Positions 1 to 13,089 of a stretch of 64,000 nucleotides of DNA are shown here, piece after piece. The stretch is from Enoplolaimus lenunculus. Its lineage: Eukaryota > Nematoda > Enoplea > Enoplida > Thoracostomopsidae. Both the position numbers and the translations under genes were made by a program. The number at the start of each line of letters is the position of its first letter. The first letter of the stretch is position 1. The stretch lies in assembly GCA_030248215.1 (NCBI GenBank), contig JASANG010003597.1, positions 124,001-188,000 on the forward strand, given 5' to 3'. The notes under the pieces are model-generated. The model was not told the DNA's origin, did not search any database, and saw only the letters and a program-made list of their open reading frames with translations.

Positions 1-950
1 TTTTCCATTTTTCAAGGCGGAAAACTAATGACCAGGAGTGCAGTGCGGCCACTTCTGCATGACGGCAAGAAATGCCTCTGGTTTGATAGGGAAAATCACA
101 AGCATCAGTTTGGCTTGGAAAACTGGAAAAGTGGAAAACTCAGACGCCGAAATATTCCATTGTTCGGAACCTTAATGTTTTAATTTCCTACTTTAAAACA
201 GGTGTCTAGTGCGAAAATGTTTTAGGACCTATGTTACGATGAAAGCCGTCCCATTGTCCCTGGACGGAACTATACCGGGAATGCAAACATGTGTCCTTCT
301 CCTTATACTAGAATGCAACCGGACTTCCGGTTCCGGTAGCGAAATCCGGAATTTTTCACTATCCGGTTCCGATATTTTTTCATCGGAATTTTCTGTTTTT
401 TGGTATTGAAAAATTTTCTCATTCGGAAACTTAAAAAAATTTTCATAATATTCTAACTTATAATTTCTTAAATTGTCAGAGCATGTATTGCCAAAATTTT
501 TTAACTTTTGATTTTGCTACGTAATTTATGATGTGTTTCCTAAATCACGCTACTACAATTGTTTCAAGATTTTGGCAGTCTTGGCATAATCACCATTAAA
601 AGCGGTAAATATCGTTGAACATAAATTTTGCGGTAAAACAAGTATATTTTGTTTTCCGTTTCCGGATCTGGTTCTTTTTTTAACTTTCTGGTTCCGGTGT
701 TTCAAAATTCCTGTTGCACACTACCTATACGATTAACTTTTCCTTGTTTCCGAAAATTGCCTAAACCTCTAACTTTCAATGCCGAACTAGGGAATATTCA
801 GGCGTCTGAGTTCTCCACGATTTCCAGTTTTCCCACCTGAAATTGTGCTTGTGATTTTTCCTACCAAACCAGTGGAATTCCTAGCCGTCATATAGGAGTG
901 GCTGGCTAAACTCCTGGTAATAAGTTTTCCACCTTGGAAAATAGAAAGCC
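1..950. mobile_element. Foldback-type element with inverted arms of about 165-190 bp
   Basis: The first ~175 bases and the bases from about 787 to 948 are imperfect inverted copies. For example aaaactcagacgcc on the left matches ggcgtctgagttctcc on the right, and caaggcggaaaacta matches the inverse of ttttccaccttgg. The middle holds a degenerate MITE. No coding capacity is visible. The left end lies at or beyond the window edge, so full length and target duplication cannot be judged. Confidence 0.6.
310..725. mobile_element. Degenerate GTGCAACC-type MITE nested in the foldback element
   Basis: The left end reads aatgcaaccggacttccgg and the right end cctgttgcacactac. The ccggttccgg-rich shoulders match the CAGGGTGCAAC MITE family found intact at 7161, 28115, 38466 and 39463. 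The termini are eroded and no target duplication is readable. Its position between the foldback arms suggests it inserted into the loop. Confidence 0.45.
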
Positions 951-1717
951 CCTGTGCTATACATTGGCTCAGTTTCGCAAAACTACTGTTAAACGCTGCA
1001 ATTGTTTTGAAACGAAAATGGCGGCATTTATGTGAAATGTTGTATTTGTTGAAAGATTTCGGCTGTATACCAAGCTAGATTGTTATTTAATATATCATCA
1101 TAATCTGGAAATTCTAACCTGTTGAAACACACTAAAATTAACCCCCAATTTGCGACATATTAAAAGTAGCTGGTTTACACAAAACATTTTTACTTTGATT
1201 GAACAAAGTATTAAAACGTAAGCTTTTTATGTCGCAATCAAGATTTGAAAAAAAGTTTGTTCATTTTTTAAGAAAACATGGAAAATTTTATATCAATTTA
1301 AAGGTGAGTGTCTAAAGATACTCAATAAAAATTTTTTCATTAACCCTTTATTACATGAATATTTGCAATTTCACATGAGATGTAATTTCAAAGTGAGATT
1401 CAATCCCCAATCTCACGGGTGAGAGGCGTTTACGATAATTACTGAGCTATAGGAGCTTGACGCTTAAGCCCGTGGGGGCTCTCACGTCGTGTGGAAATTT
1501 TATGCTGCGTATGTTATATATAAATCTTAAATACTGCTCACAGTGTATTGCTCGTACATTAATGTATTTATAGTTGCTCAGGCCCGCATGCATAGTTGGG
1601 TGACGTCCCGAAATCCCACTGTCCCAACTAAAAAAATACCATTTTTTCGTGGTGGGATTTTGGATTTTGGGATGTTGGGATATTGTGATTTCAATAAAAT
1701 TCATCGCAAGCAATTCC
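951..1717. other. Intergenic stretch without recognised genes
   Basis: AT-rich sequence with no coding signal. At 1598-1690 short runs resembling the tcccgaaatccca minisatellite of 2380-2930 occur in both orientations, so this may be a detached arm of that repeat region. Confidence 0.5.
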
Positions 1718-2350
1718 TTGGGCTTAGTCTTAGCCTTAGATTTAGGATTATGCAATCCTTTGGCTCAAGATTTAGGTTTAGGAAAATGCAAGGTTCCGTC
1801 TTTGGCTTAGGTTTAGAATTGTGTTTATCCGTAACATCTGGTGTAAGCTTAGAAATACATTTTATAGGTGCCTTAGGCGTATGGTTTAATTTAGGCTATG
1901 CCTCAGGCTTAGGCTTAGGCATAGTTTTAGACTTATACGCTGAGGCTTCAGGAATTGGTTTAATAGGCTTAGGCTTAGGCTCAGACTTTACGAGCAGACT
2001 TTGGTATATTAAGCGTAGATTATAGCGCACATAGCATTGATTTAGGCTTAAGCCCAGGCTTTATGAATAGGCTTTAAACAAACATAAATTAGATCTTGAA
2101 TAACTCATGGGCTAAATCTTAGGCTAAGGTTTAGGCTCAGAACGAATCATTAAGAATAGGCTTTGGTTTAAACTAAAATTAAATCTTAAATGACCCTTGG
2201 GCTAAATTTTAGGCTTAGGTTTTAGAAGCAGGTTTCTGTTTAAACACAGATTAGATCTTAAATGACAATTGGGCTAAATCTTAGGCTCAACCTTGGGCTT
2301 AGGTCTGGGCTAGGCTTAGGCTTAGGTTTAGGCCTAGGCTTTAGGCTTAC
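1718..2350. repeat. Degenerate TTAGGC hexamer-rich array
   Basis: Many copies of ttaggc occur, often in direct succession (cttaggcttaggcttaggc), mixed with variants such as ttaggt and ttgggc. The array fades into 2380 onwards. The unit equals the nematode telomere repeat, but the sequence is degenerate and lies within an ordinary locus. Shorter runs of the same motif occur at 3450, 6200, 16440, 23930 and 40035 inside dispersed repeats, so local expansion from a transposon-borne motif is equally possible. Confidence 0.75.
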
Positions 2351-2379
2351 GAGCATTTCACCTTCGACTATATACTGAA

Positions 2380-2930
2380 ATCCCAAAAACCAACTTTCCA
2401 CCATATTCCGAAATTACAAAATACCAAGACCCACCGTCGCCCATATTCCGAAATCCAAAAAATCTCAAGTTTAGACCTCATCCAAAAATCACAAAATCCC
2501 GCCTTCTATCACATCCCGAAATCCCAAAATCCTAAAATCTTACATTTGACCATATCCCGAAATCCCAAAATCCTACCTTCGACCATATCCCACAACCCAA
2601 AATCCTAAAATTCCACCTTTGACAATATCCCACAATCCTAAAATCCCACCTTCCCCAAATCCCGACATCCTAAAATCCCAAAATCCCACCTTCGACCATA
2701 TCCCGAAATCCTGCATATCCCGAAATCCCAAAATCCAACCTTCGACATATATCCCGAAATCCGAAAATCCCACCTTCCCCAAATCCCGACATCCCAAAAT
2801 CCCAACTTCGACCATATCCCGAAATCCCAAAATCCGACCTTCGATCATATCCCGAAATCCCAAAATCCTACGTTCGACATATATCCCGAAATCCCAAAAT
2901 TTCGCCTTCGATCACACCTCAAATTCTTAT
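2380..2930. repeat. Minisatellite of about 30-60 bp variant units
   Basis: Reiterated blocks of atcccgaaatcccaaaatc followed by cc(t/a)ccttcgaccatat run for about 550 bp with unit-length variation. Translation of either strand gives repetitive peptides rich in N, P, K, S or in G, F, R, D. These are shadows of the repeat, not genes. Confidence 0.85.
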
Positions 2931-2957
2931 GATGGGATGGTAGGATTTAGGGACAGA

Positions 2958-5009
2958 GTATACTGTATGAGTGAAAGGGTTAAATTTCGAAAGTTTATTT
3001 TTGTGCTTAAAAAAGTGCCGATGAGTTTAGTGGCTCTTTAAACAGGGGCTTTCCCTAAATCGCGACATGACGATTCCCGAAGTCTGACAGCATGTATTTC
3101 AACGTGCGACTTTGTGTGCCTGTGCGCCAGTGGCTTCCAGAGCGATTTTCGAAGACGAACGTGGGGAGTTCCCTTGTCTTTACAAGTTGGTAGTTGGTCT
3201 AAAACTTTTCTAAGTGACCTAAATTTTCAGGTCTGCGGAACCCCTTGCATCCTATGCTAAGAGCCCGTGCTATCTTAGCCAGTTTATGCAAGAAACCAAT
3301 TAAGTTTTTCTACACAAGATTCAACTAGCTTCGCGTATGTTTTGTATTTTTTCTATATTCGGGCACTTTTGGTTTACAATTTTTTGGCCTGTTTAAAGAA
3401 CAGGGGCGGAACAATATTAGCATATTCCTAAGCATAAGCCTATGCGTAGGAATGAGTATATTCCTAAGCCTAAGCCAACCAAAAAATTAGCGTAATGCTT
3501 AAGCTTACTCTATTGCAGTCCACAGAACAACGTTCCACCCCTAACCTTTACATGGACCCAAATTTTTTATGATACATAGGTGACTATCAGCTCATTAAAT
3601 GCCTAAACCAGTAAAACCAATCACAACTTTATTAGCTGCGATCCCAATACAGCAATGTCCATCGATATATAGCTATGGCAAGCGCGTCAATAACTGAAAC
3701 GATACTTTTCTGTCTCGCGTATGTAAACGGAATCTTTAATAAGCGACGCATTAATAAACTCATAATTAGCCAATAAGGCTCGGATTTTCAGCAGCGTATT
3801 AAAGCAGCAATCACCAGTTGATGATAGGTCTTATATTGAACCTATGAACCTAACTTTATATTAAACTAAACACACTTTTTCTTAGAAAGATTCGCAGCAA
3901 CTGTGGTAATTTTTTAAAAGCAGACACAATTGTTGGTTTTTTTGAAAACTTATAGCTATTGCTGTGGGATAGGCACTATAGCCATTTAAGAATAGGTATC
4001 CTATATTAAAAAGATGAGCCCCAATTTCACAGGTACGGCTTGCTGAGTAGTAAAATTATCCTACACCTTTCTTGCATAAATTGTAAAACATTTTTGCCGT
4101 AAATTCAAGAACCTTTATACAGTACGCAGAAAATCAAGTTGGTTAGGTCATTTTTGTAGTACCGCGACTATAGACTGGGACCAAATTTGAAAAATATCAA
4201 GATATGTATCCGAAAAGAAATGAATTCAAATATTCGAAATGCACGTGATTAATGAATTATATTCATTATATTCACCATTCTAGAACCTGTAGTTTCTTAA
4301 AAACACTAATGTTTCTGCAAACTTAGCTTACCAACAATCTGCACCACCCACAATATAGAACAAAATATATAATGCAAAATCAAACGCAAATAGATACACA
4401 AAGAGAGCCGAAAGATACACTGCATTACCGAATATATGCATCATACGCATTATATAATTGCCAAATATATACATATACAATATACATGCATTTCAACAAC
4501 AAAATAATAAGAAAAGATACTAAATTAGACAAAAGTTATATTAACATCGCCCAAATTTTACACTGTTTATTCGGATGAAAACTCGATTTATTCATTCACA
4601 AAGCATATGATAAGAGTCACTACCGTCATTCTATATAAATGCACATATTTATAAGTTATGTCAAAAATAAGGTTGCTAGCATAAGATGCTCAATAAATCT
4701 TACCATACTTATTTATTTCTATTACCATTTTTTAACATCCTTGCGTTTTTATCTACGTTAATTGCTATATCACATCTTGGTTCTCGGCTTATCAAACAAA
4801 GCCCACTAAGATCAATCCGTAACAAAGAATAAAACTCAGTCCTAGGATCTTGTTTTTCTATGTGAACCTGATGTAGTTAACAAAGACAATCTTGTGCCAC
4901 TTCGAGCCTGAAAAACGAGCACCCGCCATAACTAGATAGAGTAAGACTACAAAACAAAGAATCTTATCAATTAACGGGTGTTAATTTTTGGATGGGGCTA
5001 AACCAGGGT
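2958..5009. other. Intergenic AT-rich region with one small dispersed repeat
   Basis: No gene was found. At about 3402-3551 there is a 150-bp repeat with ends aggggcggaac and gttccacccct and an internal cctaagcctaagcc. A related copy lies near 6172-6300. Confidence 0.5.
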
Positions 5010-5340
5010 TGCATCAAATCCATGACTGGACCGAATTCAAATCCATGATTGGACCGAATTCAAATCCATTGCTAATTTGACGAATCCGAACCTTACATTT
5101 TTGTGTTTCGACAATTTCCGATATATTGATAATTTGTTTCGCAATACCAACGCAACGCCTGCCACATAATTTAAACGTTGATATATTTCATACCCGATCT
5201 CAGTTCTGAGATTTGTGACCGAAAACAAAAATATTTATTTAAATAAAAAATACTATTAAATACGGCTTTTGCGGCTGTTCATTTCCGAAACCCACCCGCC
5301 AGTTTTTGCCGAATCCGAACTTCTGTTGCCGCTCGGAGTT
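5010..5340. mobile_element. MITE-like repeat, gaatccgaa family
   Basis: Starts near ccagggttgcatc and ends near gaacttctgttgccgctcgg, with internal gaccgaattcaaatcc duplicated in tandem and a tttgccgaatccgaac block. Relatives lie at 12327-12545, 20080-20172, 26860-26914, 48600-48650 and 63293-63485, several ending in gccaccctg. No open frame is shared between copies. Confidence 0.55.
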
Positions 5341-7152
5341 AAACTAAAGATACCGTCTGTGCCATAAACAAGTACAACTCGGCTTCCCTTTTCACGTGCG
5401 AAAGCAGTTACGTATGTATTAACTTTACCTCAAAAACGGTTACTAACACCTTCGTTAACTTGCATTATTTCACATATGCGCAAATCTGCAAATAAATGAA
5501 AGAACGTCATTACGAAAGAAATATTAATAAACAGTCACATACAAACATTTCAAACCTCTTAATTTGTTATATTTCATGCATTAATTGAAATACAATGAAT
5601 AAGTGCAAATATGTAAAGACCCCAAAACAAGGCCAGCCGGTTAGTGATTTGAAAATACTAAGAACTTTATTACGCCCCGCGAAAATAGCAGTTATGTAGC
5701 ACAAAATTAACACCGTTTCCGCGATTTTTATGCTGATTTCCATATTTTAGGCTACTCATCCATCTTCTCGCGAGTTTTCGATACTTTATCCAGCGCAGTT
5801 TTAAATTGAAATCGGCAAGCGCCGTACCAGACATTTTCGATCAACAATGAAATTTTTCAGGCAATTGCTCTGCCGAAAAAATTTCCGCTTACTTTTGAGG
5901 TAAAAATTTCAACGATAATTACGATTTGTAATTATGCAATTTCAAGTGCATTCGTAGAACTAATGAATATTTTGCGAAACTTGTACCAATAGGCAAGAGT
6001 ATACAAATCAATAATTAATGCCCGATTTTTGCCCTATTTTGGCCCATATGTTGTGTCTGGCCCATTGGACGGTGAATTCCATGACGCCCCACACCACACT
6101 TCCATCTCTGATGATACCACATATTGCAATGTTACCAGGCCTAGTCCCGAAAATTCTTTATCATTAAGTTGGAACAGGGCCGTAACAGCAGTATAAACAT
6201 AATCCTAAGCTAATTCTAAGCCTAGGCAAAAACGTTAGTCTAATGCTTAAGCTTACGCTATTGCAGTCCCACAGAAAACGTTCCGACCGGAACCTTTACA
6301 TTGGTCAGAACTCTTCAATCGATGAAAATCGAAACTTTATTTTCGGTCAAAAATTTAAAAAGCATACCATAACTGGTATCAACACAGCCTATTCATTCTG
6401 TTTCGCCCAACACCACCTTTGTATTATCTATTAGCACCAAACGATTATCTTGATATCGATATGTATATCATTAATAATTTTGCTCGAATTTTTCAAATTT
6501 CAATTTCATAGTTCATTTCGTAATTTTAATTAAGTATCCGTCCCTTTCAAACTTCCTTCTCACACCTCTGGCCAACCCTTGCCACGCCGCATATATCTAC
6601 GAACTCCTTATCGTTATCTTGATTAATAAGTTGACCAGCAAGCGGTATCAATCTTACACACAGGGTAACAGCATGAAAGCTTCACTGGTTTCCCTATCGC
6701 AAAAAGGGTCATACACCAGACAAGTTGGTTGTATTACCCGACAACGGGCCTGTAAGCACCCGTAGATGCCGTCTAATTCACACCAGGTCTCAGTGGCGTA
6801 CGTACAAATCAAGATTGAAGGGGCCGACACCGAAAAAGCAGCTAATCTATTAGCTCCTAAATTCGAATCAGCAGATTGTTCATCAGATCGTTTATGATTA
6901 TTCAAAAGGGCGGCACCTCAGCCTTACAGAACTATATTAAACTAAAAGGGGGGCTACTCCCCTGCTCAATTTTTATAAGCCCCTGTCCACACTTTGAATT
7001 AGCTAAACCAAAGCTAACCTTTAAGCTACGTGTAATATTTTTCCCAGTACTATATCTACAACAGACCCCTTGATCCCGTCAAGACACAGCATAACTATAT
7101 GCCTCTCTATTGGTAATATACAAAACGCGTGACAAAAAAATATATACACATA
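5341..7152. other. Intergenic region, repeat fragments only
   Basis: Contains the diverged 6172-6300 copy of the ctaagcctaag repeat and, near 6794, a cagtggcgtacgta end shared with sequences at 33230 and 53965. Open frames here are short and lack start context, codon bias or splice support. Confidence 0.45.
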
Positions 7153-7160
7153 CCTATATG

Positions 7161-7557
7161 CAGGGTGCAACCGGAATTCCGGTTCCGGTTCCGGCAATTT
7201 TTCACCTTCCGGTTCCGGTTCCGGTAAATTTTTACCGGATTTAAAAATTCCGGTATTATAATTTGGCCGTTTTCTTAACTTTGCTAATTTTTAAGAATCT
7301 CTTTTGACAGCCACTTGTACTCCGAATATAAGCCATTGATGGTGGATTTCACTTCAGTCGATGATGAAAATCTAAAATACAGCAAATAAAATAAATACCT
7401 ATGTTCGACTAAGGTTATTTCACAAATAATAGAGCAAAAAATAAGATTAAAATGAAATTTTTGGTGAAATGCATTTTTCATTTTCCGGTTCCGGTTCCGG
7501 TTCCGGTAAAATTTTCAAATTCCGGTTCCGGTAAATTGTAATTCCGGTTGCACCCTG
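7161..7557. mobile_element. hAT-type MITE, CAGGGTGCAAC family, intact
   Basis: 397 bp flanked by the perfect 8-bp duplication cctatatg (7153-7160 and 7558-7565). The ends are inverted repeats cagggtgcaaccggaatt and aattccggttgcaccctg, followed by stacked ccggtt units. An 8-bp duplication with CAGGG ends is typical of the hAT superfamily. The core holds the inverse of the 65-codon frame described for 28115-28523. Too short to encode a transposase. Confidence 0.92.
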
Positions 7558-7565
7558 CCTATATG

Positions 7566-9579
7566 TAATGTATATACGTAAACGTAATGAGACATACAAG
7601 TCGCTGCAGGCGGGGCAAAAACCACTGTATTCTTTATTACCCTTGAAATTGCATATACACTATTAAAACAATACCACCGTTCCCCGAAATCATGTATATA
7701 TAATACATTTTACCCCGAAAATGTATATATGCCAGCGATATCCTCTAATCGAGCCTACAGGACCATTAATAACGACAGAACCACAACAATATATTCACAG
7801 TAATCCTCCGCTATAGATCCGAAATACTGCTTTTTCTATATCTTAGTTAAGACTTGCTTGTAAAAACCACCGCATAAGCCTGAGTCTAACTCTAAACCCA
7901 AGCCAAAGGAAACCTAACCCTAAATAATAAGACCCCTATTTCAATACAATAACCAGTACGAACCCCTATATTTGGCCCATAAGCTTAGTCAGTTATCGCT
8001 AATTTTATAATTATCCAAAAACGCAAATGTCGCATTAAACTATAGTCACGATTTTGAACACAGTACATATATATTAAGGGATTTAATTTGAACCTTATAA
8101 ATAATTATTACAAGGAAACACACTCATGCTAACAAATTATGAACATCAAAAGCATCTAGAAATGTCCCCAGTAGCTCTACCCAACAAGGTTCATTTACCA
8201 CGAAATTGTCTGTGCTGTGTCAGAATAGCAATTTGTAGGCTATTTATTTATAGCATATTGCCATTCACGAAAATTTTGTTGCAGTTGCGGTAGGGCTCGA
8301 ACCCGCGAAGTACAGATTACCAGTTCGCTGCTCTATTGCAGCCAAGCATGCTTGAAAAATTCACAAAATTTAACAACTCAAGATGTAATAGGATGTCAAA
8401 ATAGCGGACACATACGGAAGCCGGATCTCCATTATTCGCCTAATGTTGTTCCGAAACCGTATATTTGTTCTCATTTTAAAAGTAATCTGTTCGCGGTTTT
8501 GGTTAGGCGCATAATTTGGCTCAGGTTAATAAATCTAGTTATTACTCCTTCCCCGACCCCCTGAAAAACGACTCAAACGCCAAGGTCTTAGTCCCATATT
8601 TACACAGACTCTTCTCAGTCACAACGAAAACATTGCGTTAGCAGCAGCATAGCACACAACACCACATAATAATAAATATATCTCGGTCGCATGTTCATTT
8701 ATCATGTACAGAAAATTAATTTTAAACCATAAAAGTTTAGTGGTTTAGAACCCTACCAGTAAATTTATACATATGTAACCAAAACAGGGCTCACAAAAGC
8801 TATATTCAAAGACAAACGAATAATTTTTAAATCACACTGATAGAGTAGCAACCTGAGGCGGCAATAAAGGCGCAGCAAGGAAACTAGGCTCTTTTGAATT
8901 ACAAGCGTTATTCACAAGTGCAAGTTTTTGCAGCGAGAAGTTACTTGCACGTGTGACTAGGGTTTTTGCTTCAATTTCGAGACGAATTAAACAAGAGTAC
9001 TTACGCATATATTATATATAAAAATACCCAGAAAAATTATTGCCAATTTATCAGCATGCCTTTAACCAAATAAAAAATAGGCAAGACTACACATACGTAT
9101 ACGTTCGTATTATTCGATTACAATTAATTGCAACCAAAATATACCGAGAAAAGCCACTTGAAAGGCAAAATGACAATAATACGTATATAACAAAACAACA
9201 AAAAATAAGCCAGACTTTGCACACAAATAGCGGACTAAAACACTAAAAACCAATATATATATGTAATGCAGCGTCATCGAGGAACTCTTAATGGAAAATA
9301 TTACAAAACCAAAAGCGGATGATTGACAACAGCCAATTACGTACTGGAAGAACAAAGTTTCACTTGTCTAAAAAGTTATTATGGTTTCTAGACTAACCGG
9401 TTCCCAAAACGTTTAAAAGCTGAACACCCAATCCCCCAATCCCGGTTTGATTTTGACTATAAAGCAAACTGACAAATTCCACTGAAACAAATTTTGATCA
9501 GATGGCAATTAATCTCCTTAAAACGTTAATTTTCGATAAATTTTGAAATACTTCATTAGAAATACTGCCATATGATAAC
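7566..9579. other. Intergenic region with a tRNA-like remnant
   Basis: Nothing gene-like was seen. At about 8285-8350, read on the minus strand, there is a tRNA-like segment with a good B box (gggttcgagccc) but a poor D-arm half. It is probably a SINE remnant rather than a tRNA gene. Confidence 0.45.
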
Positions 9580-10241
9580 CAGGGTTCAACGGAATGAATT
9601 TCGATTCAGATTAGAATTATAATTCAAAACGTCCGATTCCGACTGTACAATCAATCGAAATCGGAATTTTGACAATTTAATTTTATGAATACCTGTTGAG
9701 ATATGTTGCATAAAAATTCTGCATCACTTATCTATTCAATAGTTTTCGATGAGTTAACTTATCAATAATTGATTGTAGTTTAGCTTTACAGAGTTTTAGG
9801 CCTACTTGTTGTGATATGTTGCATAAAAATTCTGCATCACTTATCTATTCAATAGTTTTCGATGAGTTAACTTATCAATAATTGATTGTAGTTTAGCTTT
9901 ATAGAGCCTAAAAATGATTGTCAATTTGTTCATAGGCCGTGTTTGAAAATTTTTGCCAGCCAACAAACACACTAAATCAACATTATATTTGTAAACACAA
10001 ATTATCCGTATGCTCACAAAATTGGTAGTTCCGATTCCGGTTCCGGTATAACTTTGCTAAAATGACCGCCAATTGTTTAGGCGGCGTTTATGAAAATTGT
10101 TGCCAGCAAACTGACACCCTAAATCAGTACTTCAGTCAATACAAATTATCCGCATAGTCACAAAATTTGTTGTAGTTCAGATTCCGGTATAAATTTGCTG
10201 TTCCGATTCCCCGTTTAATCCCGTTTTGCTTTTGCACCCTG
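9580..10241. mobile_element. CAGGGTTCAAC...TTGCACCCTG MITE with internal tandem duplication
   Basis: Starts cagggttcaac and ends tttgcaccctg. Flanks atgataac and agcacaac match at only 5 of 8 positions, so it is old. A segment of about 100 bp containing gttgcataaaaattctgc and gatgagttaacttatc is present twice in tandem (about 9697-9790 and 9805-9905). A second pair of related blocks follows (ttgccagc...aaattatccg, twice). The reverse-complement homologue is at 20479-20968; partial relatives lie at 49760-50074 and 57205-57480. Confidence 0.75.
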
Positions 10242-10845
10242 AGCACAACTGAGAACTGGGCTCTTGCCGTGCGTAAACTACACTTCCCCACATTCGAGAT
10301 TAAGGCTAAGATTAGGTAAACAAATGTGCGTATTAACCAGCTATATTATGGCTTGTTGATGATAGGTTAGATGTTAAAACATGACATTCTAATCGGTGTA
10401 GCCAAACCTTTGACAACCACCGCTGTTTTCAACTGGGTCGCATAGTTTCTAAATCCAGAGAAAAGGACCCATTGTCGAAATCTAAAACATATCTTTACCC
10501 GATATATTTAAAAAGATTACGAAATAAACATTCATTGTCGCCTCAGAATATAGAAAAATAACATCCATTTATGACATATTAAATATCGTGCTGCAGTGCC
10601 AATCAAATGCATGACGTCACTATTAACAGCATACATAAAAATATGCACGCATTTATATTGACATTCATTAAAGTTAAGAAGCGGTATCATACACTACTAT
10701 AAATCCTTCAAAAGAAAATATAAAACAAAACACCACCCAAAAACACAAATGAACGACCCTGTGTAAAAACGGTGAACACACACAAATTCATGTTTACAGA
10801 TATATACAGTACACAAAACATTACGAATATTTTATTGATTACAGC

Positions 10846-10943
10846 CAGGGTGCAATCGGAATTCCGGTTCCAGTAAGTAAATTCGATATTATTTTCATTT
10901 TCCAATTTCGTTTCCGGTTATTTAAAACTCTGGTTGCACCCTG
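10846..10943. mobile_element. 98-bp internally deleted CAGGGTGCAA MITE
   Basis: cagggtgcaatcggaattcc at the left and ggttgcaccctg at the right, flanked by attacagc and actacagc (7 of 8 match). Only the ends and a short middle remain, so this is a deletion derivative of the family. Confidence 0.8.
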
Positions 10944-13089
10944 ACTACAGCATCTCTCATTTTCCTGCACATTTAAATACATAGTACTGCATCAAAACCA
11001 AAATGATGCATTACGATTTACTCACTGAACTTTTTTCACTATTATGTAGTACTCACGTTTATAACTGTATATGGGTACATCATGTTTTAGCCCCTACTCC
11101 AACTTGTAAAGGGGATTGATTGCTTCACAGACCACTATGACTAAGAGAGCATAAAGCTTCCCATTTTGTGCACTGCTAATATTCTTGTTGATGAGCTTTA
11201 TATTTCCATATATCAACATACGTCCAAAAAGTTAGCCGCTGGAAACCACGTTTACAACGAGCTGTAACTAGGATCTGCATTGTCAACTGTAACACGAACA
11301 CCTTTCCGTAAGTTCGTATTTGGTTTTTAAGCAAGCGAACTTTTGCAGTCGCGGATCACAAACTAAATGAAAGCAGGGCAAATAAATTAAAAAATGTGCT
11401 AAATTGCGAGGCCGAACCTTCCCTTATTTAAAAGTGACAAGACACTATCACGATCAACTTTAACAATACAGTCATACATTTGCTGTATTCTCAACTTCCG
11501 GTCTCGGTTTGAAACCAGCGAGACTCATAAAAGCGAGACCGAGACCAAGACCTGCAAAATATCGAGATATCCCTGCACAGAATAGAAATGAATCTTAAAA
11601 ATCGTAAAGGATACTGGAAAGTGAAAAATTAACTTGTTATTTTGCCAAACAAGTCGCTAAAATACACCAGATTTCCATATTTAATAGGAATTTCGGTTGA
11701 CCACACCAATTAGTTTGCCCCAAAAACACTAATAAGAAACAGTAAGAAACAATAATAACAATACTAAAACGTCAAAAAATTTATTATACAGCCACTATCC
11801 GGTCACTGTTACGTATACGTTGTCTAGTTGTACGTTGCGTAGGTACATTATAAGGCCGACGACAAAAAACGCAAAAATGCGTGTTAAAACAAAACCAAAC
11901 ACAAATACATACACAAGTATAGATAAAAAATCCGGCTAACTTCTGTATATCGCATCGCTTGAGGATATCTTGATGCGTATGGTGCAAAACGAAACTGAAT
12001 CAAACCGGGTTTTAACGCGCATGTTATTCATGCGTCTAGGACAATTTCCATACCTAATACAGAAATATGAGCTCAGAATTGATATAAGCACCGGTTGTTA
12101 CGTATGTAAACGATGAAAAAACGATTTTAATAGGAATTTTACTCAGAATTTAAATTCCAGTAACATCCACCCTACTGTGGCGGCTTGGTTAAAACCTTGA
12201 CATGTATTCTTCAATAAACGCGAATTCCCGAACGTTACCGAACGGTGCCCAATGGCATGAAAACCGTCCAAAATTATAGCCCCCCTTCACCGCATGGCAC
12301 CGCAGGAGGAACCTGGACTAAAGATTTGGCTGATTCCGAATCCAACTCGAAACCTTGAGTTCGAAAAATATCTTCATTTTGTAAAAGTGTTGCATAAAAT
12401 CAAATATGTGGCCGTTTGACGTGCTATTTTAAGGAACCATAACTTAATATTACACAGGCAATAGGAACATTGAATTTTGAAATATCTAAACCATGGCTGA
12501 GCCTGAAACCAAATCCAAATCCGAATGTTTGTTGCCACTTACGGCATCCCACGTCAAAAGTTACGCCATTCTAAGACGTTCGCCGGCCAAGTGAAAATAC
12601 TACCTTGAACTTAGAAAATTCCGCGCACGGAGTCCACATAATCGAGAAATCAGCAATTCCCAAAAACATTATCACGTTCACTCAAAATATTTTTCATGTA
12701 CACAAGTGTGTACTGCTCACAATTTGTGTTATATTTACAACGAGCAGCCTGTTTTAGACTACCTGCAACACTAGGTGTTAGCAATCGATAATACATGCGA
12801 CAGCTGGCAACCATCTGTCCGGACCAAATAATCATTATTTTAGTAGTCCGATATTTTTGACTGTCCAAGATTTCCCACAAATTCCAAATTGTTTACATTG
12901 TTTACACCTTCACCTGTAGCGCTTTCGTCGCACCCACTGTAAATCACTTTTGCAGTCAGTATCATTAAATTCACCATAAAACTTATTCTCAATTGGCGTC
13001 AATTAATCTCCTCTCGCTGATAAACGACTATTCATAACCCGAGTTACAGGCCCCTCCCATAGCAAGCCATTATCCGCATACCACAAGTA
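10944..13089. other. 3' flank of the TCF gene, probable 3' UTR plus intergenic
   Basis: No coding exon was seen. On the minus strand the first AATAAA I find after the TCF stop is at 11780-11785, about 1.3 kb downstream, making a long 3' UTR possible. Repeat relics: a gagaccgagacc-type fragment at 11497-11580 and a gaatccgaa-family fragment at 12327-12545. Confidence 0.4.
11780..11785 (-). promoter_or_regulatory. Candidate polyadenylation signal AATAAA for TCF
   Basis: The plus strand reads tttatt, giving AATAAA on the gene strand about 1,300 bases past the stop at 13090. The hexamer is common by chance in AT-rich sequence, so only transcript data could confirm it. Confidence 0.25.

Noticed and set aside
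2573-3041. Repetitive peptides in the minisatellite as silk- or collagen-like genes
   Set aside because: Both strands and several frames are open because of the repeat unit; no start context or neighbouring exons.
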